NCBI GenBank assembly: GCA_965249815.1
Contig: CBDFMV010000003.1
Span: 3,162,001 to 3,226,000 of the forward strand
Length of the DNA stretch: 64,000 nucleotides
Source of the DNA: JAJAZB01 sp965249815
Lineage (GTDB): Bacteria; Bacteroidota; Bacteroidia; Cytophagales; Spirosomataceae
Direction of reading: 5' to 3'
Part shown: one piece after another, positions 33,602 to 42,395 of the stretch
Position numbering within the stretch: position 1 is the stretch's first letter
Layout of the letters: each line of letters begins with the position of its first letter
The notes under the pieces: generated by a model
Told to the model about the DNA's origin: nothing
Databases searched by the model: none
Seen by the model: the letters and a program-made list of their open reading frames with translations, nothing else
Translations under genes and position numbers: made by a program

Positions 33602-33719
33602 TTTCTGCCCCAAACTATGCGTTTACTGGCTGGGAATCAAGTTTTTTTAGGCAACGGTACTCAGCCCGGCGGGTCAAATCTTTTGCCGTTGGGGTAAGTG
33701 GCGGTGCGGGGCGTCTTTG

Positions 33720-33727
33720 TAAGTTTG
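33720..33727 (+). promoter_or_regulatory. candidate -7 element (TAAGTTTG) before the GHMP kinase gene
   Basis: TAAGTTTG matches TAnnTTTG exactly and lies 18 bases before the ATG at 33746. No -33 TTTG at standard spacing was found. Confidence 0.4.
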
Positions 33728-33745
33728 CCGCCTCAAGTTACCTGC

Positions 33746-34741
33746 ATGATCATTGAAACCCGCGCTTACGCCCGTGCCGGGCTGCTGGGCAACCCGTCCG
33801 ACGGGTATTTTGGTAAAACGATTTCCATTTCCGTGCGCAACTTCGGCGCGTCGGTCACGCTCTGGCCCTCGCCCGAACTCCGCATCGAACCCCAACCCGC
33901 CGACGACAGCACCTACCCGAGCGTGTTTCACCTCCGCGACACGGTGGGCCTGACGGGCTACCACGGGGGCATCCCGCTCATCAAGGCGGCCATCAAGAAG
34001 TTCGTCGAGTATTGCGAAGCCGAGGGCCAGCGCCTGCCCAACCAGAATTTCACCGTCCGCTACCGCACGTCGATACCCCGGCAGGTGGGGCTGGCCGGGT
34101 CGAGTGCCATCGTCGTGGCCACGCTGCGGGCGCTGATGCAGTTTTACGGCGTCGAAATTCCGTTGCAGCGTCTGCCCACGCTGGTGTTGCAGGCCGAAAC
34201 CGAGGAACTTGGCATTACGGCGGGTCTCCAGGACCGGGTGATTCAGTGCTACGAGGGCTGCGTGTACATGGATTTCCAACAAGAATTGATTGAGAAACAA
34301 GGCTTTGGTCATTACGAACGCCTCGACCCGCGCCGGTTGCCCAAGTTGTACATTGCCTATAAAACGGCGCTGGGCAAGGTGTCGGGCCGGGTGCTCAACG
34401 ACGTGCGCGCGCGCTGGGAGAAAGGCGAGCCGCACGTGGTGGACACGCTGGCGCAAATCGCGGGCGTGGCCGAAGCGGGCCGCTCGGCCCTCGAGGCGGG
34501 CGACGAGGCGGGTTTGCATGCCCTCATCGACCGGAATTTTGACCTGCGTCGGCAAATCATGCGCATCAGCGACTCCAACGTGCAACTGGTCGAAACAGCC
34601 CGACGGCTCGGCGCGTCGGCTTCGTTCACGGGTTCCGGCGGCAGCATCATCGGTACATACCAGGACGACGAGATGCTGAACCGGCTTTTCGTGGAACTTA
34701 AAAAACTCGACGCCCGTGTCATTAAACCCTTTGTCGTTTAA
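33746..34741 (+). CDS. GHMP-family sugar kinase, glucuronokinase-like
   Basis: A 331-residue GHMP kinase. The N-terminus MIIETRAYARAGLLGNPSDG and the ATP loop PRQVGLAGSSAIVVATLRAL are diagnostic. Motif 3 near the C-terminus reads SASFTGSGGSIIG. The RAYARAGLLGNPSDGYFGKT start and the sequence TEELGITAGLQDRVIQCYEG are like plant-type glucuronokinases, which phosphorylate glucuronate at C1. It is followed on the same strand by galU, a sugar-1-phosphate uridylyltransferase, so the pair could make a UDP-sugar by salvage. Substrate specificity is inferred and could be another hexose. Confidence 0.8.
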   Translation: MIIETRAYARAGLLGNPSDGYFGKTISISVRNFGASVTLWPSPELRIEPQPADDSTYPSVFHLRDTVGLTGYHGGIPLIKAAIKKFVEYCEAEGQRLPNQNFTVRYRTSIPRQVGLAGSSAIVVATLRALMQFYGVEIPLQRLPTLVLQAETEELGITAGLQDRVIQCYEGCVYMDFQQELIEKQGFGHYERLDPRRLPKLYIAYKTALGKVSGRVLNDVRARWEKGEPHVVDTLAQIAGVAEAGRSALEAGDEAGLHALIDRNFDLRRQIMRISDSNVQLVETARRLGASASFTGSGGSIIGTYQDDEMLNRLFVELKKLDARVIKPFVV

Positions 34742-34743
34742 CC

Positions 34744-34805
34744 CGTAGCGCCGACATTCTTGTCGGTGCCTGCCTGTCCGCGCCGACAAGAATGTCGGCG
34801 CTACG
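34744..34805. repeat. nested palindrome with two CCGACATTCTTGTCGG cores
   Basis: Perfect 23-base arms at 34744-34766 and 34783-34805 fold on a 16-base loop, and each arm is itself a palindrome. It sits between the kinase and galU and shares its core with the element at 15600-15627. Confidence 0.75.
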
Positions 34806-34808
34806 TGT

Positions 34809-35684
34809 ATGATCAAAAAAGCCGTCATCCCTGCGGCGGGGCTTGGAACCCGCTTTTTGCCCGCTACCAAGGCGCAGCCCAAAGAAATGCTGCCCATCAT
34901 CGACACGCCCACCATTCAATACGTGGTGCAGGAAGCCGTCGATTCGGGCATCGAAGACATCCTGATCATTTCGGGAAAAGGCAAGCGCAGCATCGAAGAC
35001 CACTTCGACCGCAATTTTGAATTGGAAGCCCGCCTGGCCGAAAAAGAAGAGGAGGGGTTGTTGAGCGAACTCCGGCGCGTGTCCGACATGGCCAACATCC
35101 ACTTCGTCCGCCAGCGCGAACTCAACGGCCTCGGCGACGCCATCCGGTACGCCCGCTACCACGTGGGCAACGAACCGTTTGCCGTGCTGCTCGGCGACAC
35201 GGTCATGGACTCGGTCATCCCCGTCACGCAGCAACTCATGGACATTTACGAAACCTACCGCTGTTCGGTTATTGCCGTTGAAACCGTGCCGCCCGACAAG
35301 GTGAACCGCTACGGCATCGTGGGTGGTAAAACACTGAGCGACAAAATCATGGCGTTGGAAACTCTCGTGGAAAAACCCGCCATCGGCCAGGCCCCGAGCA
35401 ACCTCGCCATTGCCGGGCGCTACATCCTGACGCCCGAAATCTTCACCTGCCTCGACCAGACTTCGCCCGGCAAAGGCGGCGAAATTCAGCTTACCGACGC
35501 CATGCTGCTGCTGTTGCGCCGCGAAAACATCTACGCGTACGGCATCGAAGGCAAGCGCCACGACATCGGCAACAAGCTCGATTTTTTGAAAACCACCGTG
35601 GAATTCGCCCTCAAACGAAAGGAATTTGCCGGGCCGTTTCTTCAGTTTCTGCGGGAAATCGTGGCGGAGCACGAAGGCCGGTGA
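34809..35684 (+). CDS. galU: UTP--glucose-1-phosphate uridylyltransferase
   Basis: A 291-residue GalU-type nucleotidyltransferase that joins UTP and glucose-1-phosphate to give UDP-glucose. The N-terminal nucleotide-binding loop is PAAGLGTRFLPATKAQPKEM. It continues with ISGKGKRSIEDHFDRNFELE, the LLGDTV metal/nucleotide segment, LVEKP and the sugar-binding end YAYGIEGKRHDIGNKLDFLKT. Length and motif order match the family. A long palindrome separates it from the upstream GHMP kinase, and a terminator closes the unit, so the two genes are likely co-transcribed. Confidence 0.95.
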   Translation: MIKKAVIPAAGLGTRFLPATKAQPKEMLPIIDTPTIQYVVQEAVDSGIEDILIISGKGKRSIEDHFDRNFELEARLAEKEEEGLLSELRRVSDMANIHFVRQRELNGLGDAIRYARYHVGNEPFAVLLGDTVMDSVIPVTQQLMDIYETYRCSVIAVETVPPDKVNRYGIVGGKTLSDKIMALETLVEKPAIGQAPSNLAIAGRYILTPEIFTCLDQTSPGKGGEIQLTDAMLLLLRRENIYAYGIEGKRHDIGNKLDFLKTTVEFALKRKEFAGPFLQFLREIVAEHEGR

Positions 35685-35696
35685 GCGAAGCAGGCT

Positions 35697-35746
35697 CCGA
35701 AAAAAAGAACCCGCTTCACAATCGTGAAGCGGGTTCTTTTTTTCGG
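35697..35746. terminator. 22-bp bidirectional terminator between galU and the subtilase
   Basis: Perfect arms at 35697-35718 and 35725-35746 contain a GC stem between A and T runs. It serves both convergent genes. Confidence 0.88.
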
Positions 35747-35759
35747 AAAATTTCAACCG

Positions 35760-37004
35760 TCAGGGAATGATACCAATCGTATCGGGCGTCCCGTCGGGGT
35801 CGTTCTGAACCAGGCCACCGTTGCCGAAGCTGGTGCCGCCGCGCACGAGCAGGATGCCCGCCGCGTGGGGCGAGGCCATCGAAGTGCCGCTCAGGGTAGC
35901 ATATTGGCCGTTTTTGTAGGTCGAGAAAATATTAACGCCCGGTTCGCAGATGTCCACCGGCGGGTTGCCGAAGTTGGAAAACGAGGCGAACTTGTCCAGG
36001 TTGTCGGAGGCCGATACCGTGAACAGGTTCGGAGCATTGGCCCGGGCGGGCGAGAAGGTGTTGGCGTTTTTCGAGCTGTTGCCCGCTGCCAGGCACACCC
36101 GGATGCCCTTGTTGGCAATGGCAATCACGGCGTTGTCAAGAGCGGTAGAGACACTTCCGCCGAGGCTCAGGTTGGCAACGTCGGCAGTGCTGGCGTTATT
36201 GGCCACGTAGTCGCAGCCCTTCACGATGTCGCTGGTGCTGCCGCTGCCGCGGTCGCTGAGCACTTTCACGGCCACAATGGTGGCTCCCGCTGCCACGCCG
36301 ACCACCCCGACGCCATTATCTTTGGCCGCGATGATGCCCGACACGTGCGAGCCGTGGCCGTTGCCATCCGCAACGGTGCGGCTGCCGACGCCCGACGTCA
36401 CGAATTCTTTGCTTCGTGCCTGGTCGACGGTGAGATCGGGGTGGTTGAGGTCCACGCCCGTGTCGATGACCCAGGCCACTTTACCCACGCCGCTGCTCAC
36501 GACACCCGTCGCATTCACCCGCACAACGCCCCAAGGCGTCGTTTGCGCCGCCTGTCCGCTGACGGCCTGCACATTGGCCTGGAGTTGTGGGTCTTCACCG
36601 TATTCGAGCGTCCAGATGCGGTCCTGCTCGATGTATTCCACTTCAGGGCGGGCCTTCAGTTTGCTGACTTCCTCGTCGCTGAGCCGGGCGGCGAAGCCCG
36701 AAAAACCACCCACGTAGGTTTGGAACACGTCGCCGGATTCCACTTCGACGCCTGCCCGGCGCAGGAATGACTCGGAGTAGGATTGCATCGCGGCAACTTC
36801 CTGAAGGTAATCCCCGCCGACCGAGCGGCGGGCCGTCGGCAGATCTTCGTTGCGGTACTTGACGATGTAGCTCCCCGCCACGGCCACGCCGTTGGTGGGT
36901 TGCTGGCCCGTGGTGGGCTCATCAGCGTTGGGCTGGCAGGCGGTCAGCGCCAACAAGGCCGCTACGGTTGCGTAGGAGGCCTGTTTTGCGGTAAACTTTT
37001 TCAT
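35760..37004 (-). CDS. S8 family serine peptidase lipoprotein
   Basis: A 414-residue subtilase. A lipoprotein-type signal (ATVAALLALTAC) is followed by an I9 inhibitor/propeptide region (GSYIVKYRNEDLP to EVEYIEQDRIW). The catalytic domain has the full triad: Asp in VAWVIDTGVDLNHPDL, His in GNGHGSHVSGIIA and Ser in SGTSMASPHAAGIL. The oxyanion Asn is in CLAAGNSSKNA. It ends soon after the catalytic domain with no type IX sorting tail, so it is probably retained on the membrane by its lipid. Function: extracytoplasmic proteolysis. Confidence 0.93.
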   Translation of the reverse strand: MKKFTAKQASYATVAALLALTACQPNADEPTTGQQPTNGVAVAGSYIVKYRNEDLPTARRSVGGDYLQEVAAMQSYSESFLRRAGVEVESGDVFQTYVGGFSGFAARLSDEEVSKLKARPEVEYIEQDRIWTLEYGEDPQLQANVQAVSGQAAQTTPWGVVRVNATGVVSSGVGKVAWVIDTGVDLNHPDLTVDQARSKEFVTSGVGSRTVADGNGHGSHVSGIIAAKDNGVGVVGVAAGATIVAVKVLSDRGSGSTSDIVKGCDYVANNASTADVANLSLGGSVSTALDNAVIAIANKGIRVCLAAGNSSKNANTFSPARANAPNLFTVSASDNLDKFASFSNFGNPPVDICEPGVNIFSTYKNGQYATLSGTSMASPHAAGILLVRGGTSFGNGGLVQNDPDGTPDTIGIIP

Positions 37005-37182
37005 GTTGACTGGTTAAACTGGTTGGAAGTAAACTCGGATGGCTCCGATTTTGGGCGAAGTTTAGGTAAAAAAATCGGGACGGGAAAACGCCGCTGCACA
37101 AAATTATTGAACGGTCGATGGGCCTGCGCGTAATGATTTATTTTGCGGTCAGGCCAAAGTCCGGCAAAATCCAATCGGGCAT

Positions 37183-37212
37183 AAAAAAGCCGCCGATTTT
37201 CTAATCGGCGGC
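37183..37212 (-). terminator. terminator of the FKBP gene
   Basis: The 10-bp stem GCCGCCGATT/AATCGGCGGC with loop TTCT is followed on the minus strand by six T residues, 19 bases past the stop. Confidence 0.87.
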
Positions 37213-37230
37213 GATTAATGGGGCAGCAAC

Positions 37231-38097
37231 CTACTTCGTGACGCTGTTCACCAGAATCTCGAAAATCAACGGGGAGTAGGGCAGAATCGACGAACTGCCC
37301 GTCGTTCCGTACCCGAGCGGGGAGGGGAAAATCACGCGGACTTTATCGCCCACCCGCATTTTGAGCAGCGCTTCGCGAAAGCCTTTAATGGTGCCCGTCG
37401 TGTTGGTGAGGTTGTACGAAGAAGTCGCCTCGGGCTGAAAAACCGTGCCATCGAGCAGTTTGCCCGTAAAGGTGGCATTGACCGTGTACGTGGCCTTCAC
37501 CGTATCCGCGGTAGCGAGCCCTTTTTGCAAATACGTAAACCGCAGGCCCGATTCGGTGCGCTCGTCCACGCGCAACTTGTTTTCGGCGACGTAGTCGTTA
37601 ATCTGCTCGTCTTCGTTTCTGATTTTCAGTACGTTGAGGTCGTACCGGATGGTCGAATACGGCAGCAGGGCCGCGCCGCCGCCCGCCCCGTAGGCCAGGT
37701 AAGAGGGAACCAGCAGCAGCCCCATGTCGCCCTCGTGCAGCAGACCGAGGCCCTCGTTGAGGCCCAGTGTACCCCGGTTGATGCCGAACGTGAGTTTGAA
37801 GGGTTTGTTTTTAGATACCCGGCTGCTGTCGATGATGACATCGTCCATAAGCCGCCTGAGCACGTAGTGAAACGTAACGGCGTCGCCCAGGACGGGCACC
37901 CGGCTGCTGCCCGATGGCTGCGTGATGGCGTAGTAAAGACCGGAGGTGGTTTTGGTGACCGTGAGTTTTTTATCGGCGATGTACTTCTGGATTTCCTGCT
38001 CGTTTTCGGCTTTTTTATCTTCTTCGATGTTGTTTTTCAGGCAACTGCTCAGGCCCAGCGTCAGGCCAGTCAACAGGAAAAAAAGGGCTTTGTTCAT
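37231..38097 (-). CDS. lipoprotein with two FKBP-type peptidyl-prolyl isomerase domains
   Basis: A 288-residue protein with lipobox LGLSSC after the signal MNKALFFLLTGLTLGLSS. Two FKBP-type domains follow. The first (about 40-155) contains GDAVTFHYVLR, FGINRGTLGLNEGLGLLHEG and LVPSYLAYGAGG. The second (about 160-288) contains GTVFQPEATSSYNLTNTTGT, GFREALLKMRVGDKVRVIFP and LGYGTTGSSSILPYSPLIFE. The second shows the more classical FKBP C-terminal pattern. It is anchored in the envelope and should assist folding of exported proteins. The ATG at 38097 starts at the signal peptide. Confidence 0.9.
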   Translation of the reverse strand: MNKALFFLLTGLTLGLSSCLKNNIEEDKKAENEQEIQKYIADKKLTVTKTTSGLYYAITQPSGSSRVPVLGDAVTFHYVLRRLMDDVIIDSSRVSKNKPFKLTFGINRGTLGLNEGLGLLHEGDMGLLLVPSYLAYGAGGGAALLPYSTIRYDLNVLKIRNEDEQINDYVAENKLRVDERTESGLRFTYLQKGLATADTVKATYTVNATFTGKLLDGTVFQPEATSSYNLTNTTGTIKGFREALLKMRVGDKVRVIFPSPLGYGTTGSSSILPYSPLIFEILVNSVTK

Positions 38098-38149
38098 GCA
38101 AAACGGGGTGAATTCGATTTGCAAAGGTAACGAGGGGGAAGGGAATAAT

Positions 38150-38227
38150 AGTTTACAGTTGGCGGTAGGCAGTTGGTAAAAGGCGGTGAATCGCTTCCTG
38201 CCAACTGCCTACCGCCAACTGTAAACT
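38150..38227. repeat. 27-bp inverted repeat between the FKBP and acs genes
   Basis: Perfect arms at 38150-38176 and 38201-38227 fold around 24 bases. The stem overlaps the downstream flank of the acs stop codon and may terminate acs transcription. Confidence 0.75.
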
Positions 38228-38229
38228 TC

Positions 38230-40125
38230 TTATACCGCCCCCGCCTTGATTTCTTCCACCACGGCCGGGTCGAGCAGGGTGGTGGTATCGCCGAGGCTGC
38301 CCGTTTCGCCTTCGGCGATTTTGCGCAGAATCCGCCGCATGATTTTGCCCGAACGGGTTTTGGGTAATCCGCTGACAAACTGAATTTTATCCGGTTTGGC
38401 AATCGGCCCGATCACGCGCGTCACCGTGGCAAGGATGTCCTTGCGGGTGAGTTCGGGGTCGTCGGGGCGTTCTTCGGTGATCACGAAGGCGTAAATCCCC
38501 TGGCCCTTGATGTCGTGCGGGTAGCCCACCACGGCGCTTTCGACCACGCCGAGGTGCATGTTGATGGCGTTTTCAACCTCCGCCGTGCCAATGCGGTGAC
38601 CCGACACGTTGAGCACGTCGTCCACCCGGCCCGTGATGCGGTAAAAGCCGTCTTCGTCGCGCAGGCAGCCGTCGCCGGTGAAGTACAGGCCAGGGTAGGT
38701 GGCAAAATACGCCTGTCGGCACCGCTCGTGGTCGCCGTAGGTGGTGCGGATGATGCCCGGCCACGGGAATTTCAGGCAAAGGTTGCCGCTGACGCCGTTG
38801 CCTTCGATTTCCTTCCCGGTTTCGTCCACGAGTACCGGCTGCACGCCGGGCAGCGGGAGGGAGGCAAACGTGGGTTTTTCTTTGGTCAACCCCGCCAGTC
38901 CTGAAATCAGCACGCCCGCCGTTTCGGTCTGCCACCAGGTATCCACCAGCGGGCAACGGCCCTTGCCGATGTGCTCGTGGTACCAGTGCCAGGCTTCCTC
39001 GTTGATGGGTTCGCCGACGGAACCAAGCTTGGTCAGGCTCGACAAATCGTTGTCATTCACAAACTGCAACCCCGCGCCCATGAGTGAGCGGATGGCCGTG
39101 GGGGCGGTGTAGAGGATGTTGACGAGGTGCTTGTCCACGATGTCCCAGAACCGCCCGGCGTCGGGGTAGGTCGGGATGCCCTCGAACAGCAGCGACGTGG
39201 CACCGTAGCACAGCGGCCCGTACACGATGTAGCTGTGGCCGGTGATCCAGCCGATGTCGGCGGTGCAGAAGTGGATTTCGCCGGGCTGGTACTGAAACAC
39301 GTTGGCGAAGGTGTAGGTCACGTACACCATGTAGCCGCCGCAAGTGTGCACGACGCCCTTCGGCTTGCCCGTGCTGCCCGACGTGTAGAGGATGAAGAGC
39401 ATGTCTTCGGCGTCCATTTCCTCGGCGGGGCAGTGGTCCGAAACGTATTTTTCTTCGTGCTCCCACCAGTGGTCGCGGCCCTTGAGCATCGAAACCGGCG
39501 TGCGGGTGCGGGTCATCACCACGACGCTCTCCACCGACGGGCACTGCATCAGGGCGTCGTCCACGGTGGCTTTCATCGGAATTTCCTTGTTGCCCCGGTA
39601 GGCGCCGTCCGACGTGACGATGAGTTTGCATTGGGCGTCGTTGAGGCGGTCGGCGATGGATTGGGCCGAAAACCCGCCGAACACCACCGAATGCACCGCC
39701 CCGATGCGGGCGCAGGCCAGCACGGCCACGGCCAGTTCGGGCACCATCGGCAGGTAAATGCACACGCGATCACCCTTGACGACGCCGAGTTTTTTCAGCA
39801 CGTTGGCGAAGCGACACACCCGCTGATGCAGTTGGCGGTAGGTGATGGTGAGGCCTTCCTCGTGCGGGTCGTTGGGTTCCCAAATCAGGGCGGGCTGGTC
39901 GGCGCGCTCGGGCAGGTGCCGGTCGAGGGCGTTTTCGGTGATGTTGAGTTTGCCGCCGACGAACCACTTCACGCGGGGTTCGGTGAAATTCCACTCCAGA
40001 GTTTTCGTCCAGGGTTTTCGCCATTGAAATTCCTGGGCGATTTCGGCCCAAAATCCTTCGGGATCGGCCACGGAATTGGCGTAGGCCTGCTGGTATTCGT
40101 CGAAACTGCGGAGTTGAAAAGGCAT
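38230..40125 (-). CDS. acs: acetyl-CoA synthetase
   Basis: A 631-residue AMP-forming acetate--CoA ligase. The adenylation motif LFILYTSGSTGKPKGVVHT is intact, as are the aromatic/Trp pocket and motif region LVDTWWQTETAGVL, the hinge ITGRVDDVLNVSGHRIGTAE, and the C-terminal PKTRSGKIMRRILR with the catalytic lysine that is a regulatory acetylation site in this family. Acetate is activated through acetyl-AMP to acetyl-CoA. Length and start (MPFQLRSFDEYQQAY) match acs proteins. No partner genes adjoin it. Confidence 0.96.
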   Translation of the reverse strand: MPFQLRSFDEYQQAYANSVADPEGFWAEIAQEFQWRKPWTKTLEWNFTEPRVKWFVGGKLNITENALDRHLPERADQPALIWEPNDPHEEGLTITYRQLHQRVCRFANVLKKLGVVKGDRVCIYLPMVPELAVAVLACARIGAVHSVVFGGFSAQSIADRLNDAQCKLIVTSDGAYRGNKEIPMKATVDDALMQCPSVESVVVMTRTRTPVSMLKGRDHWWEHEEKYVSDHCPAEEMDAEDMLFILYTSGSTGKPKGVVHTCGGYMVYVTYTFANVFQYQPGEIHFCTADIGWITGHSYIVYGPLCYGATSLLFEGIPTYPDAGRFWDIVDKHLVNILYTAPTAIRSLMGAGLQFVNDNDLSSLTKLGSVGEPINEEAWHWYHEHIGKGRCPLVDTWWQTETAGVLISGLAGLTKEKPTFASLPLPGVQPVLVDETGKEIEGNGVSGNLCLKFPWPGIIRTTYGDHERCRQAYFATYPGLYFTGDGCLRDEDGFYRITGRVDDVLNVSGHRIGTAEVENAINMHLGVVESAVVGYPHDIKGQGIYAFVITEERPDDPELTRKDILATVTRVIGPIAKPDKIQFVSGLPKTRSGKIMRRILRKIAEGETGSLGDTTTLLDPAVVEEIKAGAV

Positions 40126-40142
40126 CGGTTTGGAGGTTGTTT

Positions 40143-40222
40143 AACCGCAGAGACGCAAAGGCCACGCAGAGGACGCAAAAAAACTTCGCGTACTCTGCGT
40201 AAAACTCCGCGTCTCTGCGGTT
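40143..40222. repeat. dispersed-type repeat with AACCGCAGAGACGC ends
   Basis: The 14-base end AACCGCAGAGACGC (40143-40156) is complemented at 40209-40222, with further self-complementary CGCAGAG/CTCTGCG segments inside. Elements of this look are widespread intergenic repeats in many bacteria. Confidence 0.65.
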
Positions 40223-40252
40223 CAATTTATCGGCGCGAAACTACGCAGTTTT

Positions 40253-40471
40253 TCACTCTTGGTCGTATTCACCCTTCAGCGCGTAGTAGCCAAAAAGGCA
40301 TAATCCGCCCACGATGAGCGGCGTCAGCACGAGCAGCACGACGTAGCCGAAAATGCGGTCGTCGAGTTTGGTCGAAGCGATTTTTTGCAAACTATCCGCG
40401 ATGCGGTCGTAGCCGACGTACAGGCCGAGGCCAATCCAGACCAGGCCGAGGAAGCGTTTGAGGAGATTCAT
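40253..40471 (-). CDS. small two-helix membrane protein
   Basis: A 72-residue protein starting MNLLKRFLGLVWIGLGLYVG with a second hydrophobic helix (FGYVVLLVLTPLIVGGLCLF) and a short charged tail. The charged loop between (DRIADSLQKIASTKLDDR) should lie outside the membrane. No family name is known to me. It sits between two intergenic repeats, divergent from nothing and co-oriented with its neighbours. The ATG at 40471 is preferred over the TTG at 40540, which would fall inside a repeat arm. Confidence 0.65.
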   Translation of the reverse strand: MNLLKRFLGLVWIGLGLYVGYDRIADSLQKIASTKLDDRIFGYVVLLVLTPLIVGGLCLFGYYALKGEYDQE

Positions 40472-40484
40472 GGCGTTTTTGGTT

Positions 40485-40588
40485 GTCTGAATCAGGATGA
40501 CCAGGATTTTAGGATAGGCAGGATGAAATTCAAAAAACAAGAACCAACATCCTGTTCATCCTAAAATCCTGGTCATCCTGATTCAGAC
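40485..40588. repeat. 31-bp perfect inverted repeat
   Basis: Perfect 31-base arms at 40485-40515 and 40558-40588 with a 42-base centre. The arms consist of ATCAGGATGACCAGGATTTT-type sequence common in dispersed elements. It lies between the small membrane protein and an MFS gene. Confidence 0.75.
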
Positions 40589-40591
40589 GAA

Positions 40592-42100
40592 TCACGGTTC
40601 AGACGAAGTTTTCTTATCCGATAAATACACCAGCCCAATCACGAAACACACCGCCGCCACCAGAATCGGGTACCAGAGGCCCTGCAAATAGGCCTGGGGC
40701 GTTCCGGCGGCTTTGGCTTTCTCCACCAACGCCGTGGCTAAAAATGGTGTCAGGCCGCCGAATACGCCGTTGCCGACGTGGTAGGGCAGCGACATCGACG
40801 TGTAGCGGATGCGCGTGGGAAACAATTCGACCAGAAACGCCGCGATTGGCCCGTACACCATTGTGACGTAGAGCACTTGCAACAGCACGAGCAGCGTCAT
40901 TCCCCAGAAACCCGCCGTGCCGAGGGTCACGGTGATTTTGGCGTCGCCCGCGCCGGAATTGACGCGGCGGTACACGGTGCCGTCGCTGAAGGTGCGGGTC
41001 GTGACGAACGAGGGCGCTGAACTGCCCGCTGCGGCGGGTTTTACTTCGTAGTGGTTCGAGATTTCCGTTTTCCGGGAAACGTCGGCCAGTTCGTACATCC
41101 GTTGGTAAATCGGTCGGTAGGTCAGCACGCCGAGCAGCATGCCGGTGAGCAAAATCGGCTTGCGCCCAATGCGGTCGGAGAGCCAGCCAAACAGGATGAA
41201 GCCTGGCGTGGCAATCGCCAGGGCCAGCACGACGAGGTAGTTGCTTTGCACGAACTCCACGTTGCAGGCTTTCTGGATAAACGACAAGGCGTAAAACTGC
41301 CCCGTGTACCAAACCACGCCCTGCCCGGCCGTCGCGCCGAGTAACGCCAGCAGCACCAGTTTCAGGTTGGCTTTTTTGCCGAACGATTCCTTCAGCGGGT
41401 TTTTCGAGGTCTTGCCCTCGCTTTTGAGTTGCTGAAAAAGCGGCGATTCCTGCATCCGCAACCGGATGTACACCGACACCGCCACCAGCCCCGCCGACAA
41501 GAGGAACGGCACCCGCCAGCCCCAATTTTCGAACGTACTCACGCCCAGCGACTGCCGCGTGGCCACGATCACGAGCAGCGACACGAACAGGCCCAGCGTG
41601 GCCGTCGTCTGAATCCAGCTCGTGAAGTAGCCGCGCCGTCCGTCGGGGGCGTGTTCGGCCACGTAGGTAGCCGCCCCGCCGTACTCGCCGCCCAGCGCCA
41701 GGCCCTGCACGAGCCGCAGCAGCAGCACCAGCACGGGTGCCGCCACGCCGATGGTTTCGTAGCGCGGAATGCAGCCAATCAGAAACGTGCTGCCGCCCAT
41801 GAGCACGAGAGTGACCAGAAACGTGTATTTCCGCCCGACCAAATCGCCCAGCCGACCGAACACCAGCGCACCGAAGGGCCGCACCACGAACCCCGCCGCG
41901 AAGGTGGCCAGCGTGCTCAGCAGCGCCGCCGTGGGGTTTTCTTTCGGGAAAAACTGGGTGGAAATGATGGTCGCCAGCGAGCCAAAAATGTAGAAATCGT
42001 ACCACTCGATGAGCGTCCCGACGGATGAGGCGGCAATCACCGTGCGTATGCTCTGGGCCGTCGCCGCCGGGTGAGGGGCGGTTTTAGCGGGAGAAGGCAT
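40592..42100 (-). CDS. MHS-type MFS transporter (first of a tandem pair)
   Basis: A 502-residue 12-helix major facilitator of the metabolite:H+ symporter type. The N-terminal block VIAASSVGTLIEWYDFYIFG and LVFGRLGDLVGRKYTF (motif A) are typical, as is LVQGLALGGEYGGAATYVAE. The second half repeats GWLSDRIGRKPIL and FLVELFPTRIRYTSMSLPYH. A 75-residue non-helical insertion (around TYRPIYQRMYELADVS to YRRVNSGAGDAKIT) interrupts the C-terminal half before the last helices. Substrate unknown; relatives carry organic acids or osmolytes. The start at ATG 42100 gives a normal N-terminus. Confidence 0.9.
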   Translation of the reverse strand: MPSPAKTAPHPAATAQSIRTVIAASSVGTLIEWYDFYIFGSLATIISTQFFPKENPTAALLSTLATFAAGFVVRPFGALVFGRLGDLVGRKYTFLVTLVLMGGSTFLIGCIPRYETIGVAAPVLVLLLRLVQGLALGGEYGGAATYVAEHAPDGRRGYFTSWIQTTATLGLFVSLLVIVATRQSLGVSTFENWGWRVPFLLSAGLVAVSVYIRLRMQESPLFQQLKSEGKTSKNPLKESFGKKANLKLVLLALLGATAGQGVVWYTGQFYALSFIQKACNVEFVQSNYLVVLALAIATPGFILFGWLSDRIGRKPILLTGMLLGVLTYRPIYQRMYELADVSRKTEISNHYEVKPAAAGSSAPSFVTTRTFSDGTVYRRVNSGAGDAKITVTLGTAGFWGMTLLVLLQVLYVTMVYGPIAAFLVELFPTRIRYTSMSLPYHVGNGVFGGLTPFLATALVEKAKAAGTPQAYLQGLWYPILVAAVCFVIGLVYLSDKKTSSEP

Positions 42101-42185
42101 GAAAATGGGGGTTGGGTTAGAGGTTTTGGCGGGAAAGTACGGGAAAAAACAGATGCAATCTTGATAACAAGCCTTCCACCCACAG

Positions 42186-42367
42186 CCCGTCATTGCGAGC
42201 ACAGGCAATTAAAACGAGCGAAGCAAGGTTTTAACTGCCGGAGCGAAGCAATCCTGTATTCGGAGACCAAGATAGCCTTGTGAAAGAGCAGCATATACTA
42301 AAACTAATTTGGTCTCCGACAAGAGATTGCTTCGTCGCTCGCTTCGCTTGCTCCTCGCAATGACGGG
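42186..42367. repeat. MITE-like element between the two MFS genes
   Basis: Terminal 14-bp inverted repeats CCCGTCATTGCGAG (42186-42199) and complement (42354-42367), with nested inner repeat CGGAGACCAA (42261-42270) and complement (42309-42318), and GCGAAGCAATC-type motifs. The ~180-bp element has no coding capacity and looks like the widespread CGTCATTGCGAG repeat. Confidence 0.75.
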
Positions 42368-42395
42368 TTGAAGCGGTCCGCCGCTACGGAAGCCT

